A stretch of DNA of 64,000 nucleotides from Homarus americanus (Eukaryota > Arthropoda > Malacostraca > Decapoda > Nephropidae): positions 1,581,687-1,645,686 of the forward strand of contig NW_024738608.1 in NCBI RefSeq assembly GCF_018991925.1, in the 5' to 3' direction. Position 1 is the first letter of the stretch, and every line of letters starts with the position of its first letter. Made by a program: the position numbers and the translations under genes. The notes beneath the pieces were generated by a model. It was not told the origin of the DNA. It saw only the letters and a list, made by a program, of their open reading frames with translations, and made no database searches. This document shows, piece by piece, positions 23,915-35,984 of this stretch.

Positions 23915-24575
23915 ACAACAGCAACAACAGAGGAAGAGCAGCAACAACAGCAGCAAGATCCGTAACAACAACAGCAAGAGCAGGAACAACAACAGCAGTA
24001 TGAGCCGTAACAAGAGCAGCAACAACAGCAACAAAATATGCCCAACCCAGGCAAGCGAGATTGGACTTCCCCGATGGCATTGAAACTGCTGATAAGGATG
24101 AGTGGCCATGTCAGACAACATTGAAACAAGTAGATGCTGCATTCTGGTTCAGAGCTGCCACTCACGACCATGTTCCACCGAAGAATGACACAAATACTTT
24201 AGCTGGCCTCAACACTGAAATAGCAATCTCCCTGTCAGCAGGCAACATCATTGTACTCGACCCCCTCCATCATTGTACTCGACCTCCCCTCCATCCAACA
24301 TTGTACTAGACCCCCCATCATTGTACTCGACCCCCTCCATCATTGTACTCGACCCCCCCTCCATCCAACATTGTACTAGACCCCCTCCATTATTGTACTC
24401 GACCCTCTCCATAACCAGGCTGAAACGACTGAGGAAAATATGTTGATGCTGATTCGACTGACAATGAAGACTCGCCCAAAACTCTCATTGTTCCTATTGG
24501 CTGCCGTCATCGGTCTCCCTCCCAGAAGCTGTTACAACTGCCAACACACGGGCCACGTAGACAGATATAATGGAG
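23915..24575 (+). pseudogene. Decayed retrotransposon gag-like region
   Basis: A CAA/CAG-rich stretch (23915-24035) reads as Gln-rich in one frame, with two in-frame TAA stops. It is followed in another frame by LDFPDGIETADKDEW at about 24061-24105 and by a non-repetitive coding-like segment to about 24255. After a short tandem repeat (24250-24415), a third segment at about 24529-24571 encodes CYNCQHTGH. This is a retroviral-type zinc-knuckle spacing (C-x2-C-x4-H-x4-) in which the last Cys position is Asn. A Gln-rich N-terminus, an acidic Gag-type segment and a zinc knuckle in that order fit a Gypsy-like gag. It is broken by stops, frame changes and the inserted repeat. No protease, RT or LTR is seen nearby. 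Family assignment is inference. Confidence 0.4.
24250..24415. repeat. 22/33-bp tandem repeat (ATTGTACTCGACCCCCTCCA)
   Basis: Seven copies of ATTGTACT(C/A)GACCCC, alternating short units and longer ones extended by CATCCAAC. It sits inside the gag-like region. Confidence 0.88.
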
Positions 24576-24649
24576 TGACGATAATTTCACTTGGAATATT
24601 ATATCCTTTAGAAAATGTCCTTTTGGCCTCCATTGCAAGGTTGTGACTG

Positions 24650-26029
24650 AGGACATCGCTATCGTGTGTCTGTAGGAATGTTTCTCACTTAGATCTACAC
24701 AATTATGTATTTTATGATCTTTCGTAGTCCTTTTGTTCTGCCGCTCACGGGATAAGTATGAGGTGCACAATAAACTAGCCGCTACCCATGACGAAATTGA
24801 ATGTGTAGAGAAAGTTAGAAGGAACTTAAGCGTGGAGATATTTTCTTTTATATCATGTCGTAATACCATAATTAAACACAGTAAAGGTTATTTTTCATAT
24901 TCCACGTAACTTATAATGAAAGTTTGGGAAACCATCTTTTTTGGTCTGATATTTTCAACGTAATTATCAAGGCCACAGTAAAAAGATAGTTTTATTCTGG
25001 TCTAAAGTTCATAATTAAACCCTAAGAAGAGAATCCATTTTTCAGACCATTAAAAAAATTCAATCCAAAGAAAAATTTTATCGTCTCTTGTATGAAACAT
25101 ATTAGTAAACGATCTCTATTTACCAAAGCCACAAACAACGATCATTTATATTTAATGTTTTGCCGTGATAAACAAAGCGAGGGAAGGCGACCATTATACA
25201 GTGTAGAGAAAGAACGCAAAATGAAGTCAGTGTTTAGTGATGAGGGAAGTAATGTGGTTGTGTAGTAGTGGTGGCGTGTCGGAGAGTCGCGGGGAGGAGG
25301 AGGAGGATGGTTCGCTTGCTGTGTTAGGCCTCGCAAAGTTCCCTATATGATAATCTCCCTCGCCATCCTCATCCCCTCTCCCTTTCCTCACCGCCCCCCC
25401 CCCTTTCATTCCTCATCCCCCCTCCCCCTCTACAAGTTCCTCGTTATGTAGAGTCCGCCAACTTAGTGCCTCAGTCAATAAGAGTCATTTACACACATTC
25501 TCATATTTCTATCACGGTGGGAAAAGAACCCCAACGTATGAATCTGGGGTTCTGAGCACGGTGACTGGCTCCGTTATTTGCCAGCCTTTGTGGACGTTTC
25601 TGTAGCGGCAAATCCGAGTGGTAAAAACGAGATTAAATATACATGTGAACAATTTGTGAGTCCCTGGAGAGAAGAGAGAGTGAACCCAGACATACCACAC
25701 CGTTACTACCCTCTCTAGGAACTAACGAACGATTTGTCATCACCGAAAAGTAAAGAAACAATTTTCTCTCCATCGCCAGGCCGGAGGAGAGCGAAGAAAT
25801 AAGAAAAAAGAAAGAAGAAGGAATAGATTAATAAAAGTGAAAAAAAAAAGTTTCCTCGACCCTCAGTTGGCAAGCAGAGGTTAATAAAGAAGGTAAATAA
25901 GTGAACGTTGGTGAAGGGAGATTCTTGAATACGTAATTAGTCTTAGGACCGTATTTGGGAAGGGCGATATTGGTGCCATCTATATTGGAAAGTTGCTTCA
26001 GTCTCTCCAAATAGATTTCCAAAGACGGG
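24650..26029. other. AT-rich sequence, no gene seen
   Basis: About 1.4 kb with only C-rich (25390-25430) and GAGG patches. Open frames are short and unrecognised. Confidence 0.45.
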
Positions 26030-26245
26030 GTTCGGGGGGAGAGGGTGGAGAAGTGGGTGCAACAAAGACGGTTGGGTGGATGTTGGTGGGGGGTGTAGTG
26101 GATAGATGTGAGGGTGGATAAGTGGGTGGAACAAAGGCGAAGTAGGTGGATGTTGGTGAGGGGGGAAGTGGGTGGAGGAGAGGGTGGAGAAGTGGGTGCA
26201 ACAAAGACAGAGTTGGGTGGATGTTGGTTAGGGAGGAAGTGGATC
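26030..26245. repeat. ~85-bp tandem repeat, about 2.5 copies
   Basis: GAGGGTGGAGAAGTGGGTGC, AACAAAG and TTGGGTGGATGTTGGT recur in order at about 26040, 26112 and 26175. Copy 2 has small changes (GGATAAGTGGGTGGAACA). G-rich on the plus strand. Confidence 0.82.
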
Positions 26246-26618
26246 TAGAAGAAGATGGATTAAGGTGGAAAAACACGATGTATAAAAGAAGGAGAGAGAA
26301 TAGCTCGTTAAGAAGAGAGTGGATGAATGAAAACAAAAGACGAACTGTGTGGATGAGGGGGGTGGGGGGTGAGGTGAGAGGGGGCCGCTCGCGTGTGTGG
26401 TGGGGGAGAAAGAGAGAGGGAGGGCGAGTGAGCATAGAATGTGTGGATCATCGTCCTAATTGGCAGTGGAGGCGGGAGGAGGAGGAGGTACGAGTTAGTA
26501 AAGAGAACCGTGATGAATGACTTGTTTAATATAACACTGCCAAATAGAGGATGCCTTTTAAGTGTGGGTGTTTGTGTGGTCAGAAAGTATGTGGGTAAAG
26601 GACTTTTTTTCTTCTTCT

Positions 26619-26620
<2 letters not shown>

Positions 26621-26672
<52 letters not shown>
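26621..26672. repeat. (TG)n microsatellite
   Basis: About 26 uninterrupted TG units. Confidence 0.97.
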
Positions 26673-26673
<1 letters not shown>

Positions 26674-26947
26674 TAATATTTATGGGACGCATAATGTTTA
26701 TCATATAATATAGGGGGGTTGTTAAACTAATATACACAAGCAATTTTATAACATTTACCTGTAGGTCCTGTTGACTACTAAAAATTAAACTTTGGCATCA
26801 ATTTATCTTTTGAAATTTAAAATCATTTAAAGGTCACTTAAGGTTAATACTCTGTTAAATGACTTAAAAGCGTTTCTAGTTTGGACCGAAATTTGATAAC
26901 AAGGGCATGTTAAGATGTGATTTAACCATCTAGTAACATTATAGCAC

Positions 26948-27045
26948 TGGGATGAGGTGGTGGAGTAGATATAGCGTTCACCTGTCCAAAGGGTCGCTAG
27001 TTGACGCCCAGGGCACCCTCAGTGATACAGTGCCGGCCACTTTGT
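26948..27045 (+). mobile_element. tRNA-derived SINE, internally deleted copy
   Basis: The head GGTGGTGGAGTAGATATAGC followed by GTTCACCTG matches the head of the copy at 54243 (GTGGCCTAGTAGATATAACG, CTCACCT). That is the layout of a tRNA A-box region. The body CACCCTCAGT and tail CAGTGCCGGCCA match the copy at 34670, with the middle section missing. The B-box region is degraded. Confidence 0.6.
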
Positions 27046-27556
27046 TAATTTAAACAGCTGTTATTGACAAAAGTATTTATCTAAAGAATTATTCACCATT
27101 AATCGTGTTACCATCTCTGGGTGGTGCTTCATAGTCCAGTGTTTATTTTTAGTGGTTATATATTAATACACACATGTGAATTACACCACGTAAGATATCT
27201 GTACTAATTAAATGTTTATATATCAATTGTAATTATGCTCATATACCTGATTGACATTCTGCCTATATAATCCTCATATCCTTCCTTCACACAATAAATC
27301 ATCATTAATATTTTACGAGATAATTGTGACGTAAACGTTTTTCATCATAATAACAAACCGTGCTTAAGCTGCCACCTTTATCCACATGACCATATGTCTT
27401 GAGCTTATTTCTCCGGCAAAGTCTTCATTTCATTTTCTCCTGCATTAACTGTGAGTCAAGATGAATCCTCTGTCTTCCTGCTGTCCATTTACTTACCGCT
27501 GTAGTTCGCGCTAGGGCCAGTGTTCTGGTCATACACAACACTGAAGTAATATTCTC
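27046..27556. other. AT-rich sequence with a possible minus-strand donor
   Basis: No gene seen. On the minus strand ACAGCG followed by GTAAGTAAATGG at about 27490 is a good donor motif. The preceding frame runs back into the 21-bp array, so I do not call an exon. Confidence 0.35.
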
Positions 27557-27896
27557 GTACAGTTACCCTCACACAGTTACCCTCACACAGTACACGGTTA
27601 CCCTCGCACAGTACACAGTTACCCTCACACAGTACACGGTTGCCCTCACACAGTACACAGTTACCCTCACACGGTACACGGTTACCCTCACACGGTACAC
27701 GGTTACCCTCACACGGTACACGGTTACCCTCACACGGTACACGGTTACCCTCACACGGTACACAGTTACCCTCACACGGTACACAGTTACCCTCACACGG
27801 TACACAGTTACCCTCACACGGTACACAGTTACCCTCACACGGTACACGGTTACCCTCACACGGTACACGGTTACCCTCACACGGTACACGGTTACC
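27557..27896. repeat. 21-bp minisatellite (GTTACCCTCACACGGTACAC)
   Basis: About 16 near-identical copies. The ACACGG/ACACAG variants are arranged in blocks. Open frames on both strands (R-V-P-C-E-G-N on minus) come from the 21-bp period. Confidence 0.95.
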
Positions 27897-27990
27897 CCTT
27901 ACAACCACATTACACGATCTGTATAATTACATCTGTTGCTGACTTAATTACGTGAATGTTAGTATGAGTTCTCTGTCAAAATGAACAGAG

Positions 27991-28885
27991 TCACAACAAC
28001 TTGGGGTGAGGGTCGGCACAGGCGCTTGGTGCACTGAGTGAGGGCAGGTTTGGGCGATGAGGAGGATTTTCAGTTTGAGTTTCCGTGAGTAGAAGGAATT
28101 GTAGTTTACCATCTTGCTTCACTATAATTCTGTGTAAATACAACTGGCACACGAATATTTTTAGGGTTTTTGTGACCAGTGAAGAATTTTCGGGAGTCTT
28201 TTCCTGTCCAATAAACTGCCCAGTTGTATCACAGTCAATGACGAGGTATAACTCAGGGTTTGTTGCAGTGAAACCTAAATGCCCCGTCACCAGTTCCCAT
28301 GGATACGTATGTCTCTTCATCCACCTGCGGCGGATGACGATGTGCTAAAATAAACACATCTGTTCCAAGCGACAGAATGTGGCCTGTGGCACCTGCAGTA
28401 CCTACATGTAGACAGAGAATGATGATCTTGGCGTCTGCTTCCTTCTGGCTGCTTGTTAGCTGATTAAGTTTGCCTTTGTTGGGTTTAACATCTCTAGTTA
28501 AGAATGATTTTTCTTTGGCCGGCGGAGAAATACTGTAGCGCCTTCCTGTCTTGGTGCAGCCAGACTGTCCTTGGTGTGTGTGGTGGTCAGGTACTGCCTC
28601 AGGGAGCCTCGTGTTGTGGTCCACTCTGCACGGGAACATTCCTCGTCACAGCTCTATCACCGTCCCTCCTCCAGTCTTTTTCAGGAATTTTGTGCCACTG
28701 TAGTTGTCAAACACAATTTGAATACAATCATAGTCTTCCCCTGTCCTCTCCGGCGACGTTATGAATATAGATGACAGATCCTTGCCGGTCCAGATATTGT
28801 TCTTTTGTAACGCATATTTTACCACAGTTATCATCACGTCAGTTGTGATGGAGTCAGCGAGTCCACGTTAAAGGATAGTTTCTTT
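27991..28885 (-). pseudogene. Broken copy of an uncharacterised multi-copy protein family
   Basis: Three minus-strand frames lie end to end and read like one protein split by frameshifts and stops. The first (28837-28646) contains DYDCIQIVFDNYSGT. The second (28639-28253) contains QKEADAKIIILCLH and LGTDVFILAHRHPP. The third (28320-27991) contains DCDTTGQFIGQEKTP and IFVCQLYLH. I recognise the order of these motifs, an E-A-D-x-(R/K)-I-I segment, a D-T-D-V-(F/L) strand, then G-C-D-T-T-(G/S) and a C-Q-L-Y segment, from repeated and unnamed proteins common in marine invertebrate genomes and probably spread by mobile elements. Coding sequence can be followed back to about 28885. Function is unknown, and this copy cannot be translated intact. 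Confidence 0.5.
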
Positions 28886-29174
28886 GTTTGTGAGTTTTGA
28901 AAATAATTGAAAGAAAATGGAATTATCAAAGTATAAAAGAGGTAATACGATCATTTTAGTTGATATAGTCTTTAGTTCCCGTACAGTTTTGTCAGTATTG
29001 GTCTGGTTTTACACTTTGTCTAAGAAACAAGTCTCTTCCCAGCTTTGGTTGGGGTATATTAAAACCTTTTCAAACTATAAAATAACAGAAGCAATTTTAT
29101 AAGACATATTAATCACGAAAAAAGACGATTTTTAGGGGAATTAAAAAAAATCGGGATATAATGGTAACTTAAAG

Positions 29175-30258
29175 TTGAAGTGTTGATGGTTCCTCCTAGA
29201 GCTGTGGTAGAGCTGAAGGTTCCTCCTAGAGCTGTGGTTGAGCTGAAGGTTCCTCCTAGATCTGTGGTAGAGCTGAAAGTTCCTCCTAGAGCTGTGGTAG
29301 AGCTGAAGGTTCCTTCTAGTGCTGTGGTAGAGCTGAAGGTTCCTCCTAGATCTGTGGTAGAGCTGAAGGTTCCTCCTAGAGCTGTGGTTGAGCTGAAGGT
29401 TCCTCCTAGATCTGTGGTAGAGCTGAAGGTTCCTTCTAGAGCTGTGGTAGAGCTGAAGGTTCCTCCTAGATCTGTGGTAGAGCTGAAAGTTCCTCCTAGA
29501 GCTGTGGTAGAGCTGAAGGTTCCTCCTAGAGCTGTGGTTGAGCTGAAGGTTCCTCCCAGATCTGTGGTAGAGCTGAAGGTTCCTTCTAGAGTGTGGTAGA
29601 GCTGAAGGTTCCTCCTAGATCTGTGGTAGAGCTGAAGGTTCCTCCTAGATCTGTGGTAGAGCTGAAGGTTCCTCCTAGAGCTGAAGGTTCCTCCTAGATC
29701 TGTGGTGAGCTGAAGGTTCCTAGAGCTGTGGTAGAGCTGAAGGTTCCTTCTAGAGCTTTCCTAGAAGAGCTGAAGGTTCCTTCTAGAGCTGTGGTAGAGT
29801 TCCTCCTAGAGCTGTGGTAGAGCTGAAGGTTCCTCCTAGATCTGTGGTAGAGCTGAAGGTTCCTTCTAGTGCTGTGGTAGAGCTGAAGGTTCCTCCTAGA
29901 TCTGTGGTAGAGCTGAAGGTTCCTCCCAGAGCTGTGAGCTGAAGGTTCCTCCCAGATCTGTGAGCTGAAGGTTCCTTCTAGAGCTGTGGTAGAGCTGAAG
30001 GTTCCTTCTAGTGCTGTGGTAGAGCTGAAGATTCCTCCTAGAGCTGTGGTAGAGCTGAAGATTCCTCCTAGAGCTGTGGTAGAGCTGAAGGTTCCTTCTA
30101 GTGCTGTGGTAGAGCTGAAGGTTCCTCCTAGAGCTGTGGTAGAGCTGAAGATTCCTCCTAGAGCTGTGGTAGAGCTGAAGATTCCTCCTAGAGCTGTGGT
30201 AGAGCTGAAGATTCCTCCTAGAGCTGAAGGTTCCTCCTAGATCCGTGATAGCGCTGAA
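29175..30258. repeat. 30-bp minisatellite (GAAGGTTCCTCCTAGAGCTG)
   Basis: About 36 copies of a 30-bp unit, GAAGGTTCCTCCTAGAGCTG plus TGGTAGAGCT. GCTG/TCTG, CCTCC/CCTTC and AAGG/AAGA variants are mixed. Several partial units (29600-29790, 29930-29980) mark unequal exchanges or errors. Frames of V-P-P-R-A-V-V-E-L-K are artefacts of the 30-bp period. Confidence 0.95.
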
Positions 30259-30259
30259 G

Positions 30260-31952
30260 GAACCTCGTAGAGTTGGCATTACGACAATCATTTACTGTGT
30301 CAACACAAATTTGCACTAACGAGAGGAGGAGGAGATGCCCAACCGAGAGTGTACTGTTAACCTGTTAATTAAAGCGAGTGTATTTAACTCTCTGGGGTAG
30401 ATAGTTCTTTAAATATTGTACCTTTACTTCTTACTGAGATTTTTCGGAGACCGATGGGTGAGAGAGAGAGGTGTGGATAGGGAGTGAGCGAGAGAGATAA
30501 CGAGTGAAAGAGAGAAAAGCTTGCGTATAAAGATAATTTAGTTCATTTGATTTATACATGTGAGAAAATCTTATTCGGGATGTTGTCCCGAAGCTAAAAA
30601 AAGAATTTGAATTTCCCTACACGCATTTTTCGATACAGTAATTATATAAAACGAAATACTTGACACGTTGGGAATGTCCACATAACATGTGTCTGACATT
30701 TCCAACATTGTAGAGTGAAATTTGTAAATTCTCGGCGATTGGGGATTTAATCACTCGTGGAAAAAATATAAACAAGGTAGTACTTTGCCATCCGTGAAAT
30801 TACTCCACAATTGACTATATCAAGGTGTACTATAGCGCCTGCCACCTGCTGACCGTAAAAGGGAGCTTACATACGGCTAGGGGCAGGGGTAGACGGGGGA
30901 GACTGGGAGAGATTAGTGAGGTAGGAGAGATTGGAAAAGTAACGGATGCAACAGAGATTAGGAAGATTAGGGGAGGTGAGAAAAACGGGGTAGAAGATAT
31001 TGGTAACGGGGAGAAACAGACAGGTAACGAAACAGGAGAGAAGTCAAGTAACAGTAGCACCATACGATAAGTATATACAACAGAAGCAATGTAAGATCCC
31101 GTATAGGAGAGTTCGCTGAACCCCCCCATTCAGGTATCCTTCTGGTATATAATTGTCTCATTTATATTCCTTATGGAGGCTGAGGAATGTTGTGTATAGG
31201 TCCCGGGAGTAGAAAGACGAACGAACAACAAAGCGACATTTTTTTTTAACGATCTCTCTCTCTCTCTCTGGGTCATACGCTGGGGAAGAGAAGAGGAGTG
31301 GAGCCGCCCGGTACTGCCTGGCCCGGGAGGAGGACAGTAGACCACTAACTTACGACTGACAGAAGCAGCCTCTTTGCTCTACATCTGAAAAGCTGCTGGT
31401 CGTATAGGGCAAGAGGAGCACATGTAGAGGGAGTCGGCACAAACTAGCGTCCTGAGAGTGAGGCATACAAGACGAGAGGGAGGTAGATGTTCGTAAGGTG
31501 GAGTAACTCACCTGTTGTATAGATGGTATGCAGGTGAGCAGTGGCTTACATCACCTGGGTTGAAATACGTGCTGGTGTGATTGGTTGTATTTCCTGTATA
31601 TATTGACCATTAGAGCTGTTGTATAAGTAGGGATGGGAGGAGAGTAAACGATGGGTTGGTGGTGGATTGGTTGTTGGTTGTTGAGAAATGGGTAGTTGAA
31701 GTGGTGTATAGCTATTGTTCGAGTTTTGTTACCGATGGGCCGACAAGGATTAGCTCCAAGCTTTCTTTAGGATGAGGTTATTTTTTCCCTAATACTCCAT
31801 ACTTTATTTAATCTGTTTTTCTTGTTTTCGATATCGCAAATAAATATAGTTTTTCCTACTTTGAGTTATATAGTTTTTTATAGTTTTGTCATGGTTTATT
31901 TTCACTAATCTTCCTTGTTTAGTTATCAGTTGCTTAAGTTTCCTAACCTTTG
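30260..31952. other. Unique AT-rich sequence, no gene supported
   Basis: Contains a GA-rich patch (30460-30520), a G/A-rich patch (30870-31040) and (TC)n at 31253-31268. A minus-strand donor-like CAACAG followed by GTGAGTTAC at about 31508 lacks a convincing exon. Confidence 0.4.
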
Positions 31953-31954
31953 TA

Positions 31955-32041
31955 CAGTACCTAAAACAACTATCTGTGCATACACGTAAAATTTCGGAGC
32001 ATATCGACCCCCACCTGCACAGATAGTTGTTTTAGCTACTG
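31955..32041. mobile_element. 87-bp palindromic MITE (Tc1/mariner-like) or hairpin
   Basis: The left arm 31952-31980 and right arm 32016-32044 are reverse complements over 29 bp with one mismatch. They share GTACAGTA and CTAAAACAACTATCTGTGCA, and the loop is 35 bases. Trimmed to TA | CAGTA...TACTG | TA, the arms match the TA target duplication and CAGT termini of Tc1/mariner elements, giving an 87-bp element that is almost all terminal inverted repeat. The same fold is also the size of a microRNA precursor. No second copy is seen in the window. Confidence 0.6.
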
Positions 32042-32435
32042 TACGTCATATTGTTGACAAATGTCGTCACACCCTTAACAAAAACAATCTTTCCATCCGT
32101 CTGTTTACCCATGGATGACAGCAGTTTCACACTCGCTTGTCTAGGGTATATTAAGTCTCTATTGCTTTTAAGATGGAGGGGTCAAGAGGGGATGAACTCA
32201 AACACGGAAAATATGGGATTAATTAAGTCTTTAGTTTTAAAACAATATGTCCAATTTGCCAGCCACAATTGCAATGAAGGGTCAAGGTTGTGTAGCTCCG
32301 GAGGGTAGAGGAAGGTATGTATTGATATTGTGGTGATAAGGTCAAAGGTGATTGTCAGTTGTGTTACGAAGAGAATGTCAGGTTCAGTCGATTAATTCCA
32401 TTTCTCGTGTAGTTTCCCGTCTCTCTCTCTCTCAT

Positions 32436-32590
32436 TGAAGGGGTTAATATATTGTACTATCTGGTTTAAGATATTGCACTCAAGGGGTTAAGTTATCGTA
32501 CTTAATTAAGAGGTTACAATATGTTACTCACTGGGCTAATTCGTTTTACACAAGGGATTGACATCATTCTTAAGGAGTTGCATCCTCTAG
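32436..32590. repeat. Degenerate ~34-bp repeat (GGGGTTAA-TATTGTACT)
   Basis: GGGGTTAAT, GGTTTAAGAT, GGGGTTAAGT, GAGGTTACAA and GGGCTAATTC each precede an ATTGTACT-like word, about every 34 bp. Five weak copies. Confidence 0.5.
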
Positions 32591-33423
<833 letters not shown>

Positions 33424-33476
33424 CTGTCTTATGATGCGTTTACGTGTCTCCATTACTCTGTCCATCCGTCCTTCCG

Positions 33477-33478
<2 letters not shown>

Positions 33479-33551
<73 letters not shown>
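33479..33551. repeat. (TG)n microsatellite
   Basis: About 36 uninterrupted TG units. Confidence 0.97.
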
Positions 33552-33555
<4 letters not shown>

Positions 33556-34599
33556 TTCACTAACGCAGCCTTATGTGGAAAATAAAAGAGATTGCCTTAA
33601 AAAAATAATAATAGGTCGTTCGTCAGCCAGCACTGGTCAAGGATGAACAGGGAGAAAAAAGGACGCCTGAGAACTGCTAGTCGTCCCGTCCTAAACTATC
33701 GTACAACAATAAGTGGACTAAATAAACCGAATCACCTGAAGTATAGACACTTCGGTTCATTTCACCCGATGATTAACTACCTAATGCTGCCTGGGTGGAT
33801 TAGTTTGCAGTGTTAGGTTATGTTACTAATATAAGTTGGGGTGTTGAATCTTGAAGTGATTCAAGAAGCCTAATTGTATACTGGGATTGTGTAACAATGA
33901 TTAAAAGAACATTAACAAAAACAAGGAGAACAATAACGAGAAGACCAATAGCAACAACAACAATAACAAGAACAACTACAAGAAAAACAGTACAAATACA
34001 CTGTACAATTGACAAACCCCGCAAAGAATACACCACAACGAACTATACATCAGGATATATTTCAATTAAGAAGGAAGTAATCCTTAATATATCACACAAG
34101 ACAAAATAAATCACAACAAGAAAATAGCAACATAGTAATTGAAAGAAAATGTGGTGCAGTAAATAAGAAGAAAAACGGAATTACAGAGGAGGATGAGTTA
34201 TTGACGAGGACAAAGAGGGGAAGTAAATCACAAGTGTTGAGATGGTGATTTCCTACAATAATATAAATTACTGTGTTTATATATAATGTCTCGTGGAATG
34301 GATTTAGATGGGTGGTAGAAAGTGGTTTGGGGATTATAATAAGAGGGAGAGATAGGGAAAAAAGTGAAAGAAAGGCAGAATTATGGTAGATAGAAAAGAG
34401 GGAAGGAGAGACAAATAAGAAAATTTAATCAGTTTATAAAGTCAACATATAGAAGAAAAAATTACTAAAGGTTAAAAAATGAGTCGCCACATATAACACA
34501 AGTCGGGTGTTTACACTACAGCGACACGTCCATTCTTCCATTAGCAGATATATATAATCATAGGCCAGAACACTATATATCTGCATTACCACAGTCATA
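33552..34599. other. AT-rich sequence, no gene seen
   Basis: A/C-rich ACAACAA words at 33900-34000. No supported feature. Confidence 0.4.
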
Positions 34600-35420
34600 T
34601 GTTTGCCACCCAACACCCATAAGTCACACTGTACTTGCCATGAGTTACACTGCAATAAAGAGTGTGTACAGAGACAGTGGGTCCAGCGATCGCCTGCTAT
34701 CCTAAAGGTCTCTGGTTCGATCCATGTCACCCTCAGTCCTCCAGTTGTATATAGGTACAGTGCTTAACTTTATAAGCTGGGGTAGGGAAGATGGTTGATT
34801 GCAGTGTCGGCCATGCTGTTTCCTTGTGTATCGAAGAGTTTGAGTACAGTGTGTTGGGTTGAGTTAGGTCCGGTTATGTTAGGTTAAGTCAGATTATGTT
34901 TGGATACTGTCAATTAAGTGATATTTCGTGTCATTGGATTCAGTTTCCTTTGCTTATGAGCAATTAGATCCACAGTTATTCTGCAATAGCCATAAGTTTT
35001 ACATTAGAATAAGTTACGCTGCATCACTTATGATCATGAGTTGCCATGTAAAGATCACTAATCACACAGCAAGAGGCTATGTTACATTACAACAGCCACA
35101 AAGATAAATTGCATTAAGCACACGTTACACTTCAATGCCTTAAATCACGTTGCATGTTACACTAAAAATACTAACCTGTCACAACACCTACAGGTTACGC
35201 TACAATAACCTACAATCAATTCAAGTTGTCACAATAACCATACGTTTTGTAATAGACAACAAAGTTAACTGCAATAACCAAAGGTAACACTGCAGTAGCC
35301 TCATATTACATCGCAATAACCATAGATCATACTGCACGTTGCACTTCACTAAGCCCAACTGCAGGGACTAATATTTAGATTGTAATACCCAAATGATTTA
35401 CTGCAATACCCACATTTGAG
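34600..35420. repeat. Degenerate ~27-bp minisatellite (AGTTACACTGCAATAACC)
   Basis: Words such as GTTACACTGCAATAA, GTTACGCTGCATCACT, GTTACATTACAACAGCC, GTTACGCTACAATAACC and GTAACACTGCAGTAGCC recur every 25-30 bp. The array is interrupted at 34670-34822 by a SINE, and TTAGGTT words follow at 34860-34900. Confidence 0.6.
34670..34822 (+). mobile_element. tRNA-derived SINE, fullest copy in the window
   Basis: A near-consensus Pol III B box, GGTTCGATCC, lies at 34714-34723. Then follow CACCCTCAGT, CAGTTGTATATAGGTAC and the tail CAGTGTCGGCCATGCTGTTT. The CAGTTGTAAATGGGTACC-like core recurs at 54327 and, inverted, at 63442. The tail recurs at 27030 and, inverted, near 63395. It sits inside an old tandem repeat. 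It is not a functional tRNA because the acceptor stem is not closed. Confidence 0.7.
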
Positions 35421-35984
35421 CTGACAAGAATCTATTTTTTTCTCAATAAGAAGCAAAAGAAAAATGAAGCTCAACCGCCCACCTCCACAGTGACTGTCCT
35501 CACCAGTGGAGGGAATCGCCGGGAATTAATCAGAATTTAGTGAAAATTTCCGAGAATTAAACGAGCTCCCGTGAGAACCAAGTCCTTTTCATTTTGTTCT
35601 TTTAATTTAACGACAAGATTTCAGCAGACAAAAGCTGACGGTTGCTTCTTAGTCTTTGTCTTCATTCTCAAAGATCCGTATAGGGGATTTTTTCTCTTAA
35701 CTGAAGACGAGGAAACACAGTTGTAGTATAGTCTCAGTTCGATTTCGACACCATATTCGAGTACTATCCTTTTTGTTGTGGAAATAATACAAGCCAGTCA
35801 AACACCTTTGCGTATCCCCAGTCAAGTGAAAACAATAATCATGTGAATCAATGAAATTACCTCAGTTTTGACACTTGGATGCTGTTGAGGATGAGCGAAT
35901 ATCTTCGATGCATTCTCCATACTCCTGTTAGGTGCAGGGCAAGATAAAATAGTCTTTAAATTCATCCAGTGGCGTGTCCTCGGC
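35421..35984. other. Sequence without recognisable features
   Basis: Ordinary composition with short open frames only. I see nothing to annotate. Confidence 0.4.

Noticed and set aside
34714..34723. Functional tRNA gene at the perfect B box
   Set aside because: No closed acceptor stem or anticodon arm can be drawn, and flanking SINE core and tail sequences match other copies.
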